A stretch of 64,000 nucleotides of DNA. Origin: Pseudomonas koreensis (lineage in GTDB: Bacteria; Pseudomonadota; Gammaproteobacteria; Pseudomonadales; Pseudomonadaceae). Below the pieces are notes generated by a model. That model was not told the origin of the DNA. It worked only from the letters and a program-made list of their open reading frames with translations, and searched no databases. Location: the NCBI RefSeq assembly GCF_012986595.1, contig NZ_JAAQYM010000004.1, positions 248,001 to 312,000 of the forward strand, written 5' to 3'. Positions 18,654 through 28,977 of the stretch are shown one piece after another; within the stretch, counting starts at the first letter, position 1, and every line of letters starts with the position of its first letter. The position numbers were made by a program, and so were the translations under genes.

Positions 18654-19877
18654 ATGACCGACTCCGCAAGCACAAATTTCACCCGCATCGACCGCGCCGC
18701 CCGCAGTGAAAAACTGCCGTATGCCGCGTTGCTGGCGTTCGCCATGACCGGTTTCATTGCCATCCTCACCGAAACCCTGCCAGCCGGATTGCTGCCGCAG
18801 ATCGGCGCCGGGCTCGGGGTCAGCGAAGTGCTCGCCGGGCAACTGGTGACGCTGTATGCGCTGGGCTCGATTGTCGCGGCGATTCCGTTGACCGTCGCCA
18901 CCCGGGGCTGGCCACGGCGGCGGGTGCTGCTGATGACGGTCGGCGGCTTCCTGGTGTTCAACACCATTACCACGTTCTCCAGCCATTACGGCCTGACCCT
19001 GGCCTCGCGCTTCCTCGCCGGGATGGCGGCGGGCCTGTCGTGGGGGATCATGGCCGGTTACGCCCGCGGCATCGTGCCGGTGCATCAGCAGGGGCGGGCG
19101 CTGGCGATTGCCATGCTCGGCACGCCAGTGGCGCTGTCGCTGGGCACGCCGGCGGGAACCTGGCTGGGCAACCTGATCGGTTGGCGTGCGTCGTTCGGGA
19201 TCATGTCGGCGCTGGCCCTGGTGCTGGCGGCGTGGATCGTCATCGCGGTGCCGGACCGTCCGGGCCAGGCCAGCGCCGAACGCCTGCCGCTGCTGCAATC
19301 GCTGCGCCTGCCGGGCGTGCGGCCGGTGCTGCTCGTGGTGCTGACCTGGATGCTCGGACACAACATTCTCTACACCTACATTGCACCGTTCCTGATGCAG
19401 GTCGGGCTGGCTGAGCGGGTTGATCGGGTGCTGCTGGTGTTCGGCCTGTGTTCACTGGTCGGGATCTGGATCATCGGCCTGCTGGTGGATCGCTGGCTGC
19501 GCTGGCTGACCCTGATCAGCCTCGCGGTGTTTGCCGTGACTGCGTTGGTGCTGGCGCTGATGTCGCCTTCGCCGTGGCTGATCTACGCCTGCATGGCGGT
19601 GTGGGGCCTGTCGTTCGGTGGCTCGGCGACGTTGCTGCTGACAGCGGCGGCGGACTCGGCGGGGGAGCATGTGGACGTAGTGCAGGCGATGCTCACCACC
19701 TCCTGGAACGTGGCGATTGCCGGCGGCGGCTTGTTTGGCGGTTTGCTGCTGGCCCGGGCGGGGGCGATGTCGTTTCCGTGGGCGCTGCTGATCTTGTCGC
19801 TGATCGCGCTGGCGACGGTGTGGATCAACGGTCATCACAGTTTCAAGCCGGGCCGGCGTGTGCACGGATCTGCCTGA
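18654..19877 (+). CDS. MFS transporter, DHA1-type
   Basis: Inner-membrane proton-driven exporter of 407 residues with twelve predicted helices. Features: LTETLPAGLLPQIGAGLGVS in helix 1, typical of sugar/drug DHA1 efflux proteins (AraJ/YdhP-like), the loop-2 motif in ATRGWPRRRVLL, and GWRASFGIMSALAL in helix 5-6. Substrate is unknown; relatives export arabinose-like sugars, drugs or purines. It is monocistronic between two family C repeats, with a short palindrome 40 bp upstream. Confidence 0.88.
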   Translation: MTDSASTNFTRIDRAARSEKLPYAALLAFAMTGFIAILTETLPAGLLPQIGAGLGVSEVLAGQLVTLYALGSIVAAIPLTVATRGWPRRRVLLMTVGGFLVFNTITTFSSHYGLTLASRFLAGMAAGLSWGIMAGYARGIVPVHQQGRALAIAMLGTPVALSLGTPAGTWLGNLIGWRASFGIMSALALVLAAWIVIAVPDRPGQASAERLPLLQSLRLPGVRPVLLVVLTWMLGHNILYTYIAPFLMQVGLAERVDRVLLVFGLCSLVGIWIIGLLVDRWLRWLTLISLAVFAVTALVLALMSPSPWLIYACMAVWGLSFGGSATLLLTAAADSAGEHVDVVQAMLTTSWNVAIAGGGLFGGLLLARAGAMSFPWALLILSLIALATVWINGHHSFKPGRRVHGSA

Positions 19878-19891
19878 CAGCGCACAACCCC

Positions 19892-19981
19892 TGTGGGAGC
19901 GAGCCTGCTCGCGAAAGGGCCATATCAGGCCCATCATTGTTGACTGAGAGGCCGCTCTTCGCGAGCAGGCTCGCTCCCACA
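19892..19981. repeat. Palindromic repeat, family C
   Basis: Arms TGTGGGAGCGAGCCTGCTCG and complement, as at 18490; an inner GGGCCATATCAGGCCC-like palindrome is also present. Confidence 0.92.
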
Positions 19982-20099
19982 AAAAGCACACCCTATGTCG
20001 CACAAAGGCATAACGATAGACCGCATCGATATATGTGGTTATATGAAAAATCGCTATGCTGCGGGCCAGATTTTTCCTGTCGTTTTTCTGGACGTCTTA

Positions 20100-20885
20100 A
20101 TGGAATTGGCAAATTTCGGCCTGGTCATCGCCGGGCTGGTGGTGGGTTTTATTGTCGGCATGACCGGTGTCGGCGGCGGTTCGTTGATGACGCCGATCCT
20201 GCTGTGGTTCGGCATCAACCCGGCCACCGCAGTGGGCACCGACCTGTTGTACGCGGCCATCACCAAATCCAGCGGCGTGCTCGTTCATAAAAAGAACAAC
20301 AACATCGATTGGGCCATCACGGGCTGGCTGACCCTCGGCAGCGTGCCGGCAGTCGCCATGACCCTGTGGTTCCTCAGCACCCTGCACACTGCGCCCGAGG
20401 CGATGAACGCGATCATCAAGCAAGCGCTGGGCTTTGTGTTGTTCGCCACCGCGTTGGCAATTCTGTTCAAGAAGCGCCTGCTCGAGCTCGCCCACAAACG
20501 CGCGGGTGGCAATTACAACCCGAGCGGCGCGCGCCTGAACGTGATGACGGTGATCACCGGCCTGATCCTCGGCACCATGGTCGCCCTGACTTCGATCGGC
20601 GCCGGCGCCCTCGGTACGGTCGCGTTGTTCATCCTCTATCCGCTGCTGCCGACCCGGCGCCTGGTCGGCACCGAAATCGCCCACGCCGTGCCACTGACCC
20701 TGGTCGCCGGCCTCGGCCACGCGAGCATGGGCAACATGGATTGGGGCGTGCTGGGCTTCCTGTTGATGGGTTCGCTGCCGGGCATCTGGCTCGGCAGCCA
20801 CCTGACCGGGCGCATTTCCGATGAATTGCTGCGTCCGTGCCTGGCGACCATGCTGCTGTTGATCGGCTACAAACTGGCGTTTTGA
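20100..20885 (+). CDS. Sulfite exporter TauE/SafE family permease
   Basis: Inner-membrane protein of about 261 residues. I place the start at MELANFGLVIAGLVVGF (20100), since the longer ORF from 19995 adds a non-hydrophobic leader out of keeping with the family. The two TauE/SafE repeats are seen: GFIVGMTGVGGGSLMTPILL near the N-terminus and GLILGTMVALTSIGAGALGT in the second half, each with the Gly-rich half-helix. Family members export sulfite or organosulfur anions, but the substrate here is not indicated. A family B repeat lies immediately downstream. Confidence 0.88.
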   Translation: MELANFGLVIAGLVVGFIVGMTGVGGGSLMTPILLWFGINPATAVGTDLLYAAITKSSGVLVHKKNNNIDWAITGWLTLGSVPAVAMTLWFLSTLHTAPEAMNAIIKQALGFVLFATALAILFKKRLLELAHKRAGGNYNPSGARLNVMTVITGLILGTMVALTSIGAGALGTVALFILYPLLPTRRLVGTEIAHAVPLTLVAGLGHASMGNMDWGVLGFLLMGSLPGIWLGSHLTGRISDELLRPCLATMLLLIGYKLAF

Positions 20886-20986
20886 TGTAGGAGCTGCCGG
20901 AGGCTGCGATCTTTTGATCTTCGTTTTTATGATCAAGATCGAAAGATCGTCCGAACGCGGCCCGAGCCTTCGGCAACTCCTATAGG
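20886..20986. repeat. Palindromic repeat, family B, overlapping a gene end
   Basis: Left arm TGTAGGAGCTGCCGGAGGCT; right arm diverged (GAGCCTTCGGCAACTCCTATAGG). The right end supplies the stop codon of the GNAT gene at 20980. Confidence 0.85.
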
Positions 20987-21450
20987 GAGTTATGAATGTT
21001 GAATTTCATGACTGTCACCGGCAGGTCTTCGTACACCAGATCCTCGACCACCTGCCAACCCAACCGCGCATATAGCGCTTGCGCCGCATCGGTGTACAGA
21101 TACAACGTCTGTACGCCTAACGCCCTGGCCTCTTCGACAATCCGGTTGACCAGTTGCGAAGCAACCCCGCGTCCACGTTCCTCGGCCTTCACATAAACCC
21201 CGGCCAGCCAGGGCGTCAGCTCGGGACGGATCTTCATGTCGCTGTCGATCAGCAGCGCGCCACCGAGCAATCTGCCGTCTTCGATGGCCACCACCACACT
21301 GGGAATTGCACCTTTGCCGCAGGCTTTGCGCATGCGTTCGGTGCGGGCCTCAAGGGTATCGCCGGGGCGGAACTCGCCCCACTCCTTGAAATTGAGCTCG
21401 GCCAGTTCCTCAATCAGATGCGGGTGATCGCACAGGTAGTCGATGTGCAT
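20980..21450 (-). CDS. GNAT family N-acetyltransferase
   Basis: Acetyl-CoA-dependent N-acetyltransferase of about 156 residues; the acceptor is unknown. The start at 21450 is supported by GGAG nine bases upstream; an ATG at 21465 has no such site. Seen: the acetyl-CoA pyrophosphate-binding motif A as VYVKAEERGRGVASQLVNRI (R/Q-x-x-G-x-G/A), then LYLYTDAAQALYARLGW (motif B). It stands alone on the minus strand, convergent with the TauE/SafE gene. The last residues and stop codon lie inside a palindromic repeat. Confidence 0.9.
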   Translation of the reverse strand: MHIDYLCDHPHLIEELAELNFKEWGEFRPGDTLEARTERMRKACGKGAIPSVVVAIEDGRLLGGALLIDSDMKIRPELTPWLAGVYVKAEERGRGVASQLVNRIVEEARALGVQTLYLYTDAAQALYARLGWQVVEDLVYEDLPVTVMKFNIHNSL

Positions 21451-21658
21451 GCGGGTGAACTCCATTTCGTTGGCAGAGCAGCCACCCTAATGCGCTCATG
21501 AAAGGTAATCAAATCGACGTCATGATTGCGCGCATGCGGTTGCGCAATGTCGTGGCTGTCCTAAGCTTCTGACAAGGCGAAACATATTTGCCGGGCATGC
21601 CCGGAACAATCGCCACGATGCGCAATCATTAGAGCGTGGATATCAAAAGGAGATGCGC

Positions 21659-22231
21659 ATGCTCATCAGGTCACTGACCCTGACACTCTTGCTGGCGATT
21701 GCCGGCCCCTTGTTCGCCGCTGACAACGACTCGCCCATAGCCGGGGATATGGGGCGGGCCCGACCGCTGATCGTGATCGCACAAAGCACCGTCGACCCGG
21801 TGTGGGTGGGGCTGAAAAAGTCGCTGGAGGATCCAGCCAACAAAAAAGGTGTGACCGATCGCAACATCAAGGTCTACACCATCCTCAATATGGCCGGACA
21901 GCTTGATGGCAAGGACCTCGGCCAGCAGGACACCATGGCCTTGCTGCGTTCGCTGAAACTCGGTGCCGGCGCCTACCCGAAAGTGTTCCTGCTTGGCAAG
22001 GATGGCGAGACCAAACTCTCGGCTTCGGGCGATGACGCGAAGTCCGTGGACCTGAAGAAAATCTTCGATACCGTTGATGCACTGCCGGCGAGCGAGAAAG
22101 ACATCAGCGCTCCGACAGTGGCCGAAACCGCCGCCGCTGCCGCCGAACCGGCAGCCAAGAAAGGCGAGAAGGGCGCCAAAACAACCAAACCCGCCAAACC
22201 GAGCAAACCACCGGAAATGCCGGATGATTGA
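21659..22231 (+). CDS. Secreted DUF4174 protein
   Basis: Exported protein of about 190 residues. Of two in-frame ATGs, the second (21659) is chosen because AGGAG abuts the first and is 6 nt from the second. The signal peptide ends in PLFAADND near residue 20. The DUF4174 core follows: RPLIVIAQSTVDPVWVGLKK and a thioredoxin-like continuation through YPKVFLLGKDGETKL. The C-terminal 50 residues are low-complexity Ala/Lys/Pro. Function is unknown; the fold resembles peroxiredoxin-like proteins without the Cys. A terminator follows the stop. Confidence 0.85.
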   Translation: MLIRSLTLTLLLAIAGPLFAADNDSPIAGDMGRARPLIVIAQSTVDPVWVGLKKSLEDPANKKGVTDRNIKVYTILNMAGQLDGKDLGQQDTMALLRSLKLGAGAYPKVFLLGKDGETKLSASGDDAKSVDLKKIFDTVDALPASEKDISAPTVAETAAAAAEPAAKKGEKGAKTTKPAKPSKPPEMPDD

Positions 22232-22252
22232 TGGCATGGCCTGAATCAAAAA

Positions 22253-22284
22253 AATGGGCGACCTCTGCAGGTCGCCCATTTTTA
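22253..22284 (+). terminator. Rho-independent terminator after the DUF4174 gene
   Basis: A 12-bp stem AATGGGCGACCT / AGGTCGCCCATT, loop CTGC, then TTTATT. Confidence 0.9.
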
Positions 22285-22340
22285 TTGCCTGCATGAAACC
22301 TTGTGCTGAAGGAGCAAGCGCCCTCACCACAGGTTCAATA

Positions 22341-23582
<1,242 letters not shown>

Positions 23583-23650
23583 TCAGCGCCGACAATTTAG
23601 GCAGTCTGGCACTCGTCGACAAACGATGAAAACTCGGATGAGCCATTAGA

Positions 23651-23666
23651 AAAATTTGGGACTGGG
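23651..23666. promoter_or_regulatory. Putative AmpR-binding site between ampC and ampR
   Basis: Read on the minus strand, CCCAGTCCCAAATTTT resembles the AmpR box of other ampC-ampR regions (ending CAAATTT). It abuts the ampR start. The match is from memory of the consensus and is not exact. Confidence 0.45.
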
Positions 23667-23667
23667 C

Positions 23668-24540
23668 ATGATTCGACCTCAATTGCCGCTCAATGCACTG
23701 CGCGCGTTCGAAGCCTCGGCGCGGCATCTGAGCTTTACCCGCGCTGCCGTGGAGCTGTGCGTGACCCAGGCGGCGGTGAGCCATCAGGTCAAAAGCCTCG
23801 AGGCGCAACTCAATGTCACCCTGTTCAAGCGCCTGCCTCGCGGGCTGATGCTGACCAGTGAAGGAGAAACCCTGTTGCCGGTGTTGACCACGTCGTTCGA
23901 TCACATTGCGCAGATGCTTGAACGGCTGGCCGGTGGGCAGTACCGCGAAACGTTGACCGTCGGTGCCGTGGGGACGTTCGCGGTCGGCTGGTTGTTGCCT
24001 CGGCTGGCGGACTTCCAGGCGAAACATCCGCTCATAGATTTGCGGCTGTCGACCCACAACAATCGTGTCGATGTTGCGGCCGAAGGCCTGGATTACGCGA
24101 TCCGTTTCGGCGCGGGTGCGTGGCATGGCATCGAGGCAACGCGCCTGCTCGATGCGCCACTGTCAGTGTTGTGCGTACCGGAAATTGCCCGCCAATTGCA
24201 TACGCCGGGAGACTTGCTGCAGCAGCGCCTGCTGCGTTCCTATCGCACCGATGAATGGCCGGAATGGTTTCACGCCGCAGGCCTGGCGACCCACGCGGCA
24301 CCGCCGCAGAGCATTGTGTTCGATTCGTCGCTGGCGATGATGGAGGCCGCACTGCAGGGCAGTGGGGTAGCGTTGGCACCGCCGTTGATGTTCGCCCGGC
24401 AACTGGCGGCGGATGTGATTCGCCAGCCGTTTGCGATTGAAATCACCACCGGCAGTTATTGGCTGACGCGCTTGCAGTCGCGGCCGGAGACGGCGGCGAT
24501 GACGGCGTTCAAATACTGGCTGCTACAGATCTCTGGTTAA
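23668..24540 (+). CDS. ampR: LysR-type regulator AmpR
   Basis: LysR-family regulator of the adjacent ampC, 290 residues from the ATG at 23668. The preceding TTG at 23656 is rejected because MIRPQLPLNALRAFEASARH is the canonical start. The winged helix occupies about 1-65 (LSFTRAAVELCVTQAAVSHQ) and the effector domain about 90-285. In AmpR that domain binds UDP-MurNAc-pentapeptide (repressing) or anhydro-muropeptides (activating). The intergenic distance to ampC is 160 bp, as expected for a shared operator. Confidence 0.93.
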   Translation: MIRPQLPLNALRAFEASARHLSFTRAAVELCVTQAAVSHQVKSLEAQLNVTLFKRLPRGLMLTSEGETLLPVLTTSFDHIAQMLERLAGGQYRETLTVGAVGTFAVGWLLPRLADFQAKHPLIDLRLSTHNNRVDVAAEGLDYAIRFGAGAWHGIEATRLLDAPLSVLCVPEIARQLHTPGDLLQQRLLRSYRTDEWPEWFHAAGLATHAAPPQSIVFDSSLAMMEAALQGSGVALAPPLMFARQLAADVIRQPFAIEITTGSYWLTRLQSRPETAAMTAFKYWLLQISG

Positions 24541-24550
24541 TACAGAGCCC

Positions 24551-24644
24551 CCTGTAGGCGTGAGCCTGCTCGCGATAGCGGTGTGTCTTTCAAAATCAAT
24601 GTTGAATGACACACCGCTATCGCGAGCAGGCTCACTCCTACAGG
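24551..24644. repeat. Palindromic repeat, family C variant
   Basis: Arms CCTGTAGGCGTGAGCCTGCT and complement, with a nested pair TCGCGATAGCGGTGTGTC / GACACACCGCTATCGCGA giving an almost fully paired element. Confidence 0.92.
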
Positions 24645-24669
24645 GGCGGTGGTGGATTCAAAACGAGTG

Positions 24670-26013
24670 TCAGCGCACCAGACACGGCCGCTTGTTATCG
24701 AACGTCCAGCCCGGAATCAAAAACTGCATCGCCACGCTGTCATCCCGCGCACCGAGGCCCATGCCTTTGTACAGTTCGTGGGCCTTGGCCACTTGATCCA
24801 TGTCCAGTTCCACGCCCAGCCCCGGCTTGTTCGGCACTTGCACGCAGCCGTCGACAATTTGCAGCGGTGCCTTGGTCAGGCGCTGGCCGTCCTGCCAGAT
24901 CCAGTGGGTGTCGATGGCGGTGATGTCGCCTGGCGCCGCCGCCGCGACATGGGTGAACATCGCCAGGGAGATATCGAAGTGGTTGTTGGAGTGCGAACCC
25001 CAGGTCAGCCCCCACTCATGGCACAGCTGCGCGACACGCACCGAACCCTGCATGGTCCAGAAGTGCGGGTCGGCCAACGGGATGTCCACCGACTGCAACT
25101 GGATGGCGTGGCCCATCTCTCGCCAGTCGGTGGCGATCATGTTGGTGGCCGTCTTCAGTCCGGTGGCGCGGCGGAATTCGGCCATGACCTCGCGTCCCGA
25201 GTAACCGTTTTCCGCACCGCACGGGTCTTCGGCGTAAGCCAGCACGTGATGCTGGTCGCGGCACAGGCGGATCGCTTCTTTGAGTGACCAGGCGCCGTTC
25301 GGATCGAGGGTGATGCGCGCATCCGGGAAGCGTTCGGCGAGGGCGGTGACGGCTTCGATTTCCGCATCGCCGCTGAGCACGCCGCCCTTGAGTTTGAAGT
25401 CCTTGAAGCCGTATTTCGCCTGGGCCGCTTCGGCCAGGCGCACCACCGCTTCGGCGGTCATGGCCTTCTCGTGACGCACGCGGAACCAATCATTGTCGGC
25501 GTCCGGTTCGCTGCGGTAGGCGAGGCTGGTTTCGCGCGGGTCACCGACGTAGAACAGATAGCCGAGCATCTTCACTTGATCGCGCTGCTGACCTTCACCG
25601 AGCAGCGCCGCGACCGGGACGTCAAGGTGTTGCCCGAGCAGATCGAGCAGCGCGGCTTCGAGCCCGGTCACCGCGTGAATGGTGATCCGCAGGTCGAACG
25701 TCTGCAGGCCACGGCCGCCGGCATCACGTTCGGCGAAGGTCTGGCGCACCTGGTTGAGGATTTTCTGATAGTTGCCGATCGGGCTGCCGAGCACCAGGCT
25801 GCGGGCGTCTTCCAGGGTCTGGCGGATGCGCTCGCCACCCGGCACTTCACCGACGCCGGTGTGACCGGCGTTGTCTTTGAGGATGACGATATTGCGGGTG
25901 AAAAACGGCCCGTGGGCGCCGCTCAGATTGAGCAGCATGCCGTCGTGGCCGGCCACCGGAATCACCTGCATGTCGGTGATGATCGGGGCTTTTGCAGTGT
26001 CGTGTGCGGTCAT
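24670..26013 (-). CDS. gudD: Glucarate dehydratase
   Basis: Enolase-superfamily enzyme converting D-glucarate to 5-keto-4-deoxyglucarate, 447 residues. The start at 26013 follows AAGGATAAG. Seen in order: the KxK base in FKDFKLKGG, metal ligands in [15 protein letters not shown] and [10 protein letters not shown], and the His base in [15 protein letters not shown], the arrangement diagnostic of GlucD. It lies 35 bp downstream of gudP on the same strand, so gudPD is an operon, probably controlled by the divergent FadR-type regulator. Confidence 0.95.
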   Translation of the reverse strand: MTAHDTAKAPIITDMQVIPVAGHDGMLLNLSGAHGPFFTRNIVILKDNAGHTGVGEVPGGERIRQTLEDARSLVLGSPIGNYQKILNQVRQTFAERDAGGRGLQTFDLRITIHAVTGLEAALLDLLGQHLDVPVAALLGEGQQRDQVKMLGYLFYVGDPRETSLAYRSEPDADNDWFRVRHEKAMTAEAVVRLAEAAQAKYGFKDFKLKGGVLSGDAEIEAVTALAERFPDARITLDPNGAWSLKEAIRLCRDQHHVLAYAEDPCGAENGYSGREVMAEFRRATGLKTATNMIATDWREMGHAIQLQSVDIPLADPHFWTMQGSVRVAQLCHEWGLTWGSHSNNHFDISLAMFTHVAAAAPGDITAIDTHWIWQDGQRLTKAPLQIVDGCVQVPNKPGLGVELDMDQVAKAHELYKGMGLGARDDSVAMQFLIPGWTFDNKRPCLVR

Positions 26014-26048
26014 GTTCTTATCCTTGTCAGCATTCAGCAAAACGTCAG

Positions 26049-27395
26049 TCAGGCGTGTTTCGGCGCGGCTGCGGCCACGGCGAGGTCAGCAGCGGGTTTC
26101 GGCGTGGTGCGTGCGGCGAAGACGATGATTGCGGCGATGATCGAGGTCGCGGCCAAACCGTAGAGGCCGCCCTGAATCGAGCCGGTGTGTTCTTCGAGCA
26201 GGCCGAAGGTGGTCGGCGCGACGAAGCCGCCGAGGTTGCCCACCGAATTGATCAGCGCAATCACCGCCGCCGCGATCCGTGCATCCAGATAGGCCTGAGG
26301 AATCGGCCAGAACAACGACGACGCGGATTTGAAGCCCAGCGCGGCAAAACAGATCGCGACGAAAGCGAAGATCGGTCCGCCGGTGGTGGACATGAACATT
26401 CCTGCCGCCGCGATCAACAGTGCGGTCGCCACCCAGGCCTGCTGGTGCTTCCACTTGGCCGAGCAGGAGGCGAAGGCATACATGCCGACGATCGACAGCA
26501 ACCATGGGATCGAATTGAACAACCCGACCTGCAGATCACTCATCTCGCCCATTTTCTTGATGATGCTCGGCAGCCAGAAGGTCGCGGCGTAGATGGTCAG
26601 CTGGATGAAAAAGTAGATCAGGCAAAACAGAATGATCTGGCGGTCCTTGAGCAGTTTGCCCATCGACGGCCGGATCGGCGTCGCTGCTTCGCGGGCCTTC
26701 TGTTCATCGTCGATGGCCGTAACCAGCGCGTCCTGCTCGGCGCGGCTCAGCCATTTCGCGTCGTGGGGTTTGGCGTCGAGCCAGAACCAGACGAATACAC
26801 AGAGCCCGACCGAGAACATCCCTTCGATGAAATACATCCATTGCCAGCCGTGCATGCCCAGGCCGTTGATCTGCAGGAGCAGGCCGGACAGCGGGCCGGA
26901 GATCAGCGAGGCCACCGCCGAACCACTGAGGAAGATCGCAATCGCCTTGCCGCGTTCGACGCCGGGCAGCCAGCGGGTGAAGTAATAAATCACCCCGGGA
27001 AAGAACCCGGCCTCGGCCACACCGAGCAAAAAACGCAAAATGTAGAAGTGGGTCTCGGTCTGGATGAACGCCATGCCGGCGGCGACCAGGCCCCAGGTAA
27101 GCATGATGCGGGTCAGCCAGATACGCGCGCCGACTTTCTGCAGGAGCATGTTGGAAGGCACTTCGAACAGCGCGTAACCGATAAAGAACAGCCCGGCGCC
27201 CAAACCGTAGGCGGCGGCGCCGATGCCCAGGTCATGTTCCATGTGAGTGCGGACGAAACCGATGTTCACCCGATCAATGTAATTGACGATGAACATGATC
27301 ACGAAGAGCGGCAGGACGTGGCGTTTCACTTTCGAGATGGCGGACGCGAGTGTCGAGTCGGCGCCCTCGTTCATCCCGGAGACGGAGGTTTTCAC
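26049..27395 (-). CDS. gudP: MFS glucarate/galactarate transporter, GudP-like
   Basis: Anion:cation symporter (ACS) family MFS protein taking up D-glucarate or related aldarates, about 448 residues with twelve helices. Seen: [18 protein letters not shown] (the ACS helix 1 signature), [20 protein letters not shown] in helix 2-3, and the central loop with [12 protein letters not shown]. Two GTG starts are possible. I choose 27395 because GGGAG sits 8 nt upstream; 27410 has no ribosome-binding site. A TTGTNNNACAA palindrome lies 83 bp upstream. Galactarate or glycerate cannot be excluded as substrates. Confidence 0.9.
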   Translation of the reverse strand: MKTSVSGMNEGADSTLASAISKVKRHVLPLFVIMFIVNYIDRVNIGFVRTHMEHDLGIGAAAYGLGAGLFFIGYALFEVPSNMLLQKVGARIWLTRIMLTWGLVAAGMAFIQTETHFYILRFLLGVAEAGFFPGVIYYFTRWLPGVERGKAIAIFLSGSAVASLISGPLSGLLLQINGLGMHGWQWMYFIEGMFSVGLCVFVWFWLDAKPHDAKWLSRAEQDALVTAIDDEQKAREAATPIRPSMGKLLKDRQIILFCLIYFFIQLTIYAATFWLPSIIKKMGEMSDLQVGLFNSIPWLLSIVGMYAFASCSAKWKHQQAWVATALLIAAAGMFMSTTGGPIFAFVAICFAALGFKSASSLFWPIPQAYLDARIAAAVIALINSVGNLGGFVAPTTFGLLEEHTGSIQGGLYGLAATSIIAAIIVFAARTTPKPAADLAVAAAAPKHA

Positions 27396-27477
27396 TTGGT
27401 TTTCTCCCACTGATTATTTTTATGCGGGGTAGGGCTGGGTGTTGCGTTGTTGATAGACATCATACAACTCAAATTTT

Positions 27478-27488
27478 TTGTCCTACAA
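27478..27488. promoter_or_regulatory. FadR/GntR-type operator candidate, gudP side
   Basis: TTGTCCTACAA has the form TTGT-N3-ACAA, typical of FCD-type GntR operators. A half-conserved neighbour (ACATCATACAA) lies at 27457-27467. It is the counterpart of the site at 27666. Confidence 0.6.
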
Positions 27489-27665
27489 GTGGGATGGAGC
27501 GATTAAATTCATCTTGGAAGCAGATTCTTTATGCCTTTTTATCGATGTGTGCCGTGTTTTCGGCGCTTTTCGGACTGGGCTCACTGTGCCGCATGGCTTT
27601 TAGTGTGAGGCTTGTGATGGGGGGCACCATCCGCCGCAGGCATGATTTTTTGATTTCATTGAGTG

Positions 27666-27676
27666 TTGTCATACAA
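27666..27676. promoter_or_regulatory. FadR/GntR-type operator candidate, regulator side
   Basis: TTGTCATACAA, the same TTGT-N3-ACAA palindrome as at 27478, lies 86 bp upstream of the regulator start. This suggests joint control and autoregulation. Confidence 0.6.
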
Positions 27677-27762
27677 GTCGACGGCTGTTTCAGCGCTAAA
27701 ATCAAACTCGTCAGCCACCACGCAGTGCTACGATCCGCAAGTCCCGACGAACGGAACCGACC

Positions 27763-28476
27763 ATGCAAGAAGACCTCGACGCCCCCGCCCGCAAACGTGC
27801 GCACAACCTTGCGCATGATCTGGTGGAGAAGCTCACCCAGAGCATCCTGCTCGGCCAGCTCTCGCCCGGCGACAAGCTGCCGTCGGAGAACGCCATCGTT
27901 CAGGAACATGGCGTCAGCCGCACAGTGGTGCGCGAAGCCATTTCCAAATTGCAGGCTTCGGGACTGGTGGAAACGCGGCACGGCATCGGCACCTTCGTCA
28001 TCGCGCGCGCTGCCGAGCAGGGCCTGCGCCTGAATGTCGATACCGCACTCGGCGTGCGTAGCATCCTTGAATTGCGCATGGGCCTGGAGACGCAGGCCGC
28101 CGCGTTAGCCGCGCAACGGCGCAGCGAACAGCAATTGCTGTACATGCGCCAGGCGCTGGATGACTATCAGCGTCTGCTGGACAGCAACGACAGCTGCGTC
28201 GAGGCCGACCGACGTTTTCATCTGTTGATCGCCGAGGCCACCGGCAACGTCTGCTTCAGCGAAATCATGCAGCACTTGGGCAGCGCAATGATTCCGCGTC
28301 AGCGGCTCAATGCCGTCGAGCGGGGGGCAGCGGACTTGAGCAAGCTGGGGCAGTTGGCCCATCTGGAGCATGAAGCGATCTTGAACGCGATCAAGCGTCA
28401 GGATCCGGATGCGGCGCGCGCGGCGATGTGGCTGCACCTGACCAACAGCCGCGACCGCTTCGGGGCAAAAGGCTGA
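27763..28476 (+). CDS. FadR/GntR-family regulator of glucarate catabolism
   Basis: GntR-family repressor of the FCD (FadR C-terminal domain) subgroup, 237 residues. The winged helix at about 12-80 shows KLTQSILLGQLSPGDKLPSE and SRTVVREAISKLQASGLVE followed by the wing TRHGIGTFV. The FCD domain (about 100-230) has the metal/effector His in DRRFHLLIAEATGN and LAHLEHEAILNAIKRQDPD. Being divergent from gudPD, with matching palindromes between them, it is the likely local regulator, with the effector presumably glucarate or a product. That link is inferred. Confidence 0.9.
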   Translation: MQEDLDAPARKRAHNLAHDLVEKLTQSILLGQLSPGDKLPSENAIVQEHGVSRTVVREAISKLQASGLVETRHGIGTFVIARAAEQGLRLNVDTALGVRSILELRMGLETQAAALAAQRRSEQQLLYMRQALDDYQRLLDSNDSCVEADRRFHLLIAEATGNVCFSEIMQHLGSAMIPRQRLNAVERGAADLSKLGQLAHLEHEAILNAIKRQDPDAARAAMWLHLTNSRDRFGAKG

Positions 28477-28568
28477 TCGCCATTGGTCCGTTCGATAGCA
28501 CGTCGTACACAGGCACGCTTCCAATTTGTACGGCCCGGGTTTTCCGGACCTCCCGTGTGAGGTGTGTC

Positions 28569-28799
28569 ATGGCGAATGATTTGCTGTTTCAGGGTGGTGT
28601 GCTGCCCACCGATCCGACCCGTCCGGTGCCCGGTACGGATGAACCGACACTGGCCGATCACGATGCACCGCCGGGCATGAGCCCGGGGCGTGATCCGTTG
28701 AGTGATGCCGATCGGCCGGAAGACTGGAAAGACCCGGCGGCGGACGATGATATGCCGCCGGCGGATGAGCCGACGCCGTTGTCGGATGATCGCAGATAG
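28569..28799 (+). CDS. Small acidic Pro/Asp-rich protein
   Basis: Protein of 76 residues, about a third Asp, Glu and Pro, with no hydrophobic core and likely disordered. It opens MANDLLFQGGVLPTDPTRPV and ends in repeated acidic-Pro blocks (DADRPEDWKDPAADDDMPP). No domain is recognised. It resembles in style two other small acidic proteins at 43109 and 43328. Shine-Dalgarno is weak (GAGGTGTGTC). It follows the FadR-type gene by 92 bp on the same strand. Confidence 0.7.
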   Translation: MANDLLFQGGVLPTDPTRPVPGTDEPTLADHDAPPGMSPGRDPLSDADRPEDWKDPAADDDMPPADEPTPLSDDRR

Positions 28800-28850
28800 T
28801 GAAAACCCGGCCTTGGTGCCTAATGCCGTTCACTTGAGCCCGACACTGTG

Positions 28851-28964
28851 ACTGTGGCGAGGGAGCTTGCTCCCGCTGGGCTGCGTAGCACTCTCGAAAA
28901 TCCGTTGATTGCGAGTTTTGGGGTCGCTTCGCAACCGGGCGCGAGCAAGCTCGCTCGCCACAGT
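28851..28964. repeat. Palindromic repeat, family A
   Basis: ACTGTGGCGAGGGAGCTTGC left arm; right arm GAGCAAGCTCGCTCGCCACAGT slightly diverged. The 25 bases before it (from 28822) match those before the copy at 35303. Confidence 0.88.
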
Positions 28965-28977
28965 TTATCCACGTTCG

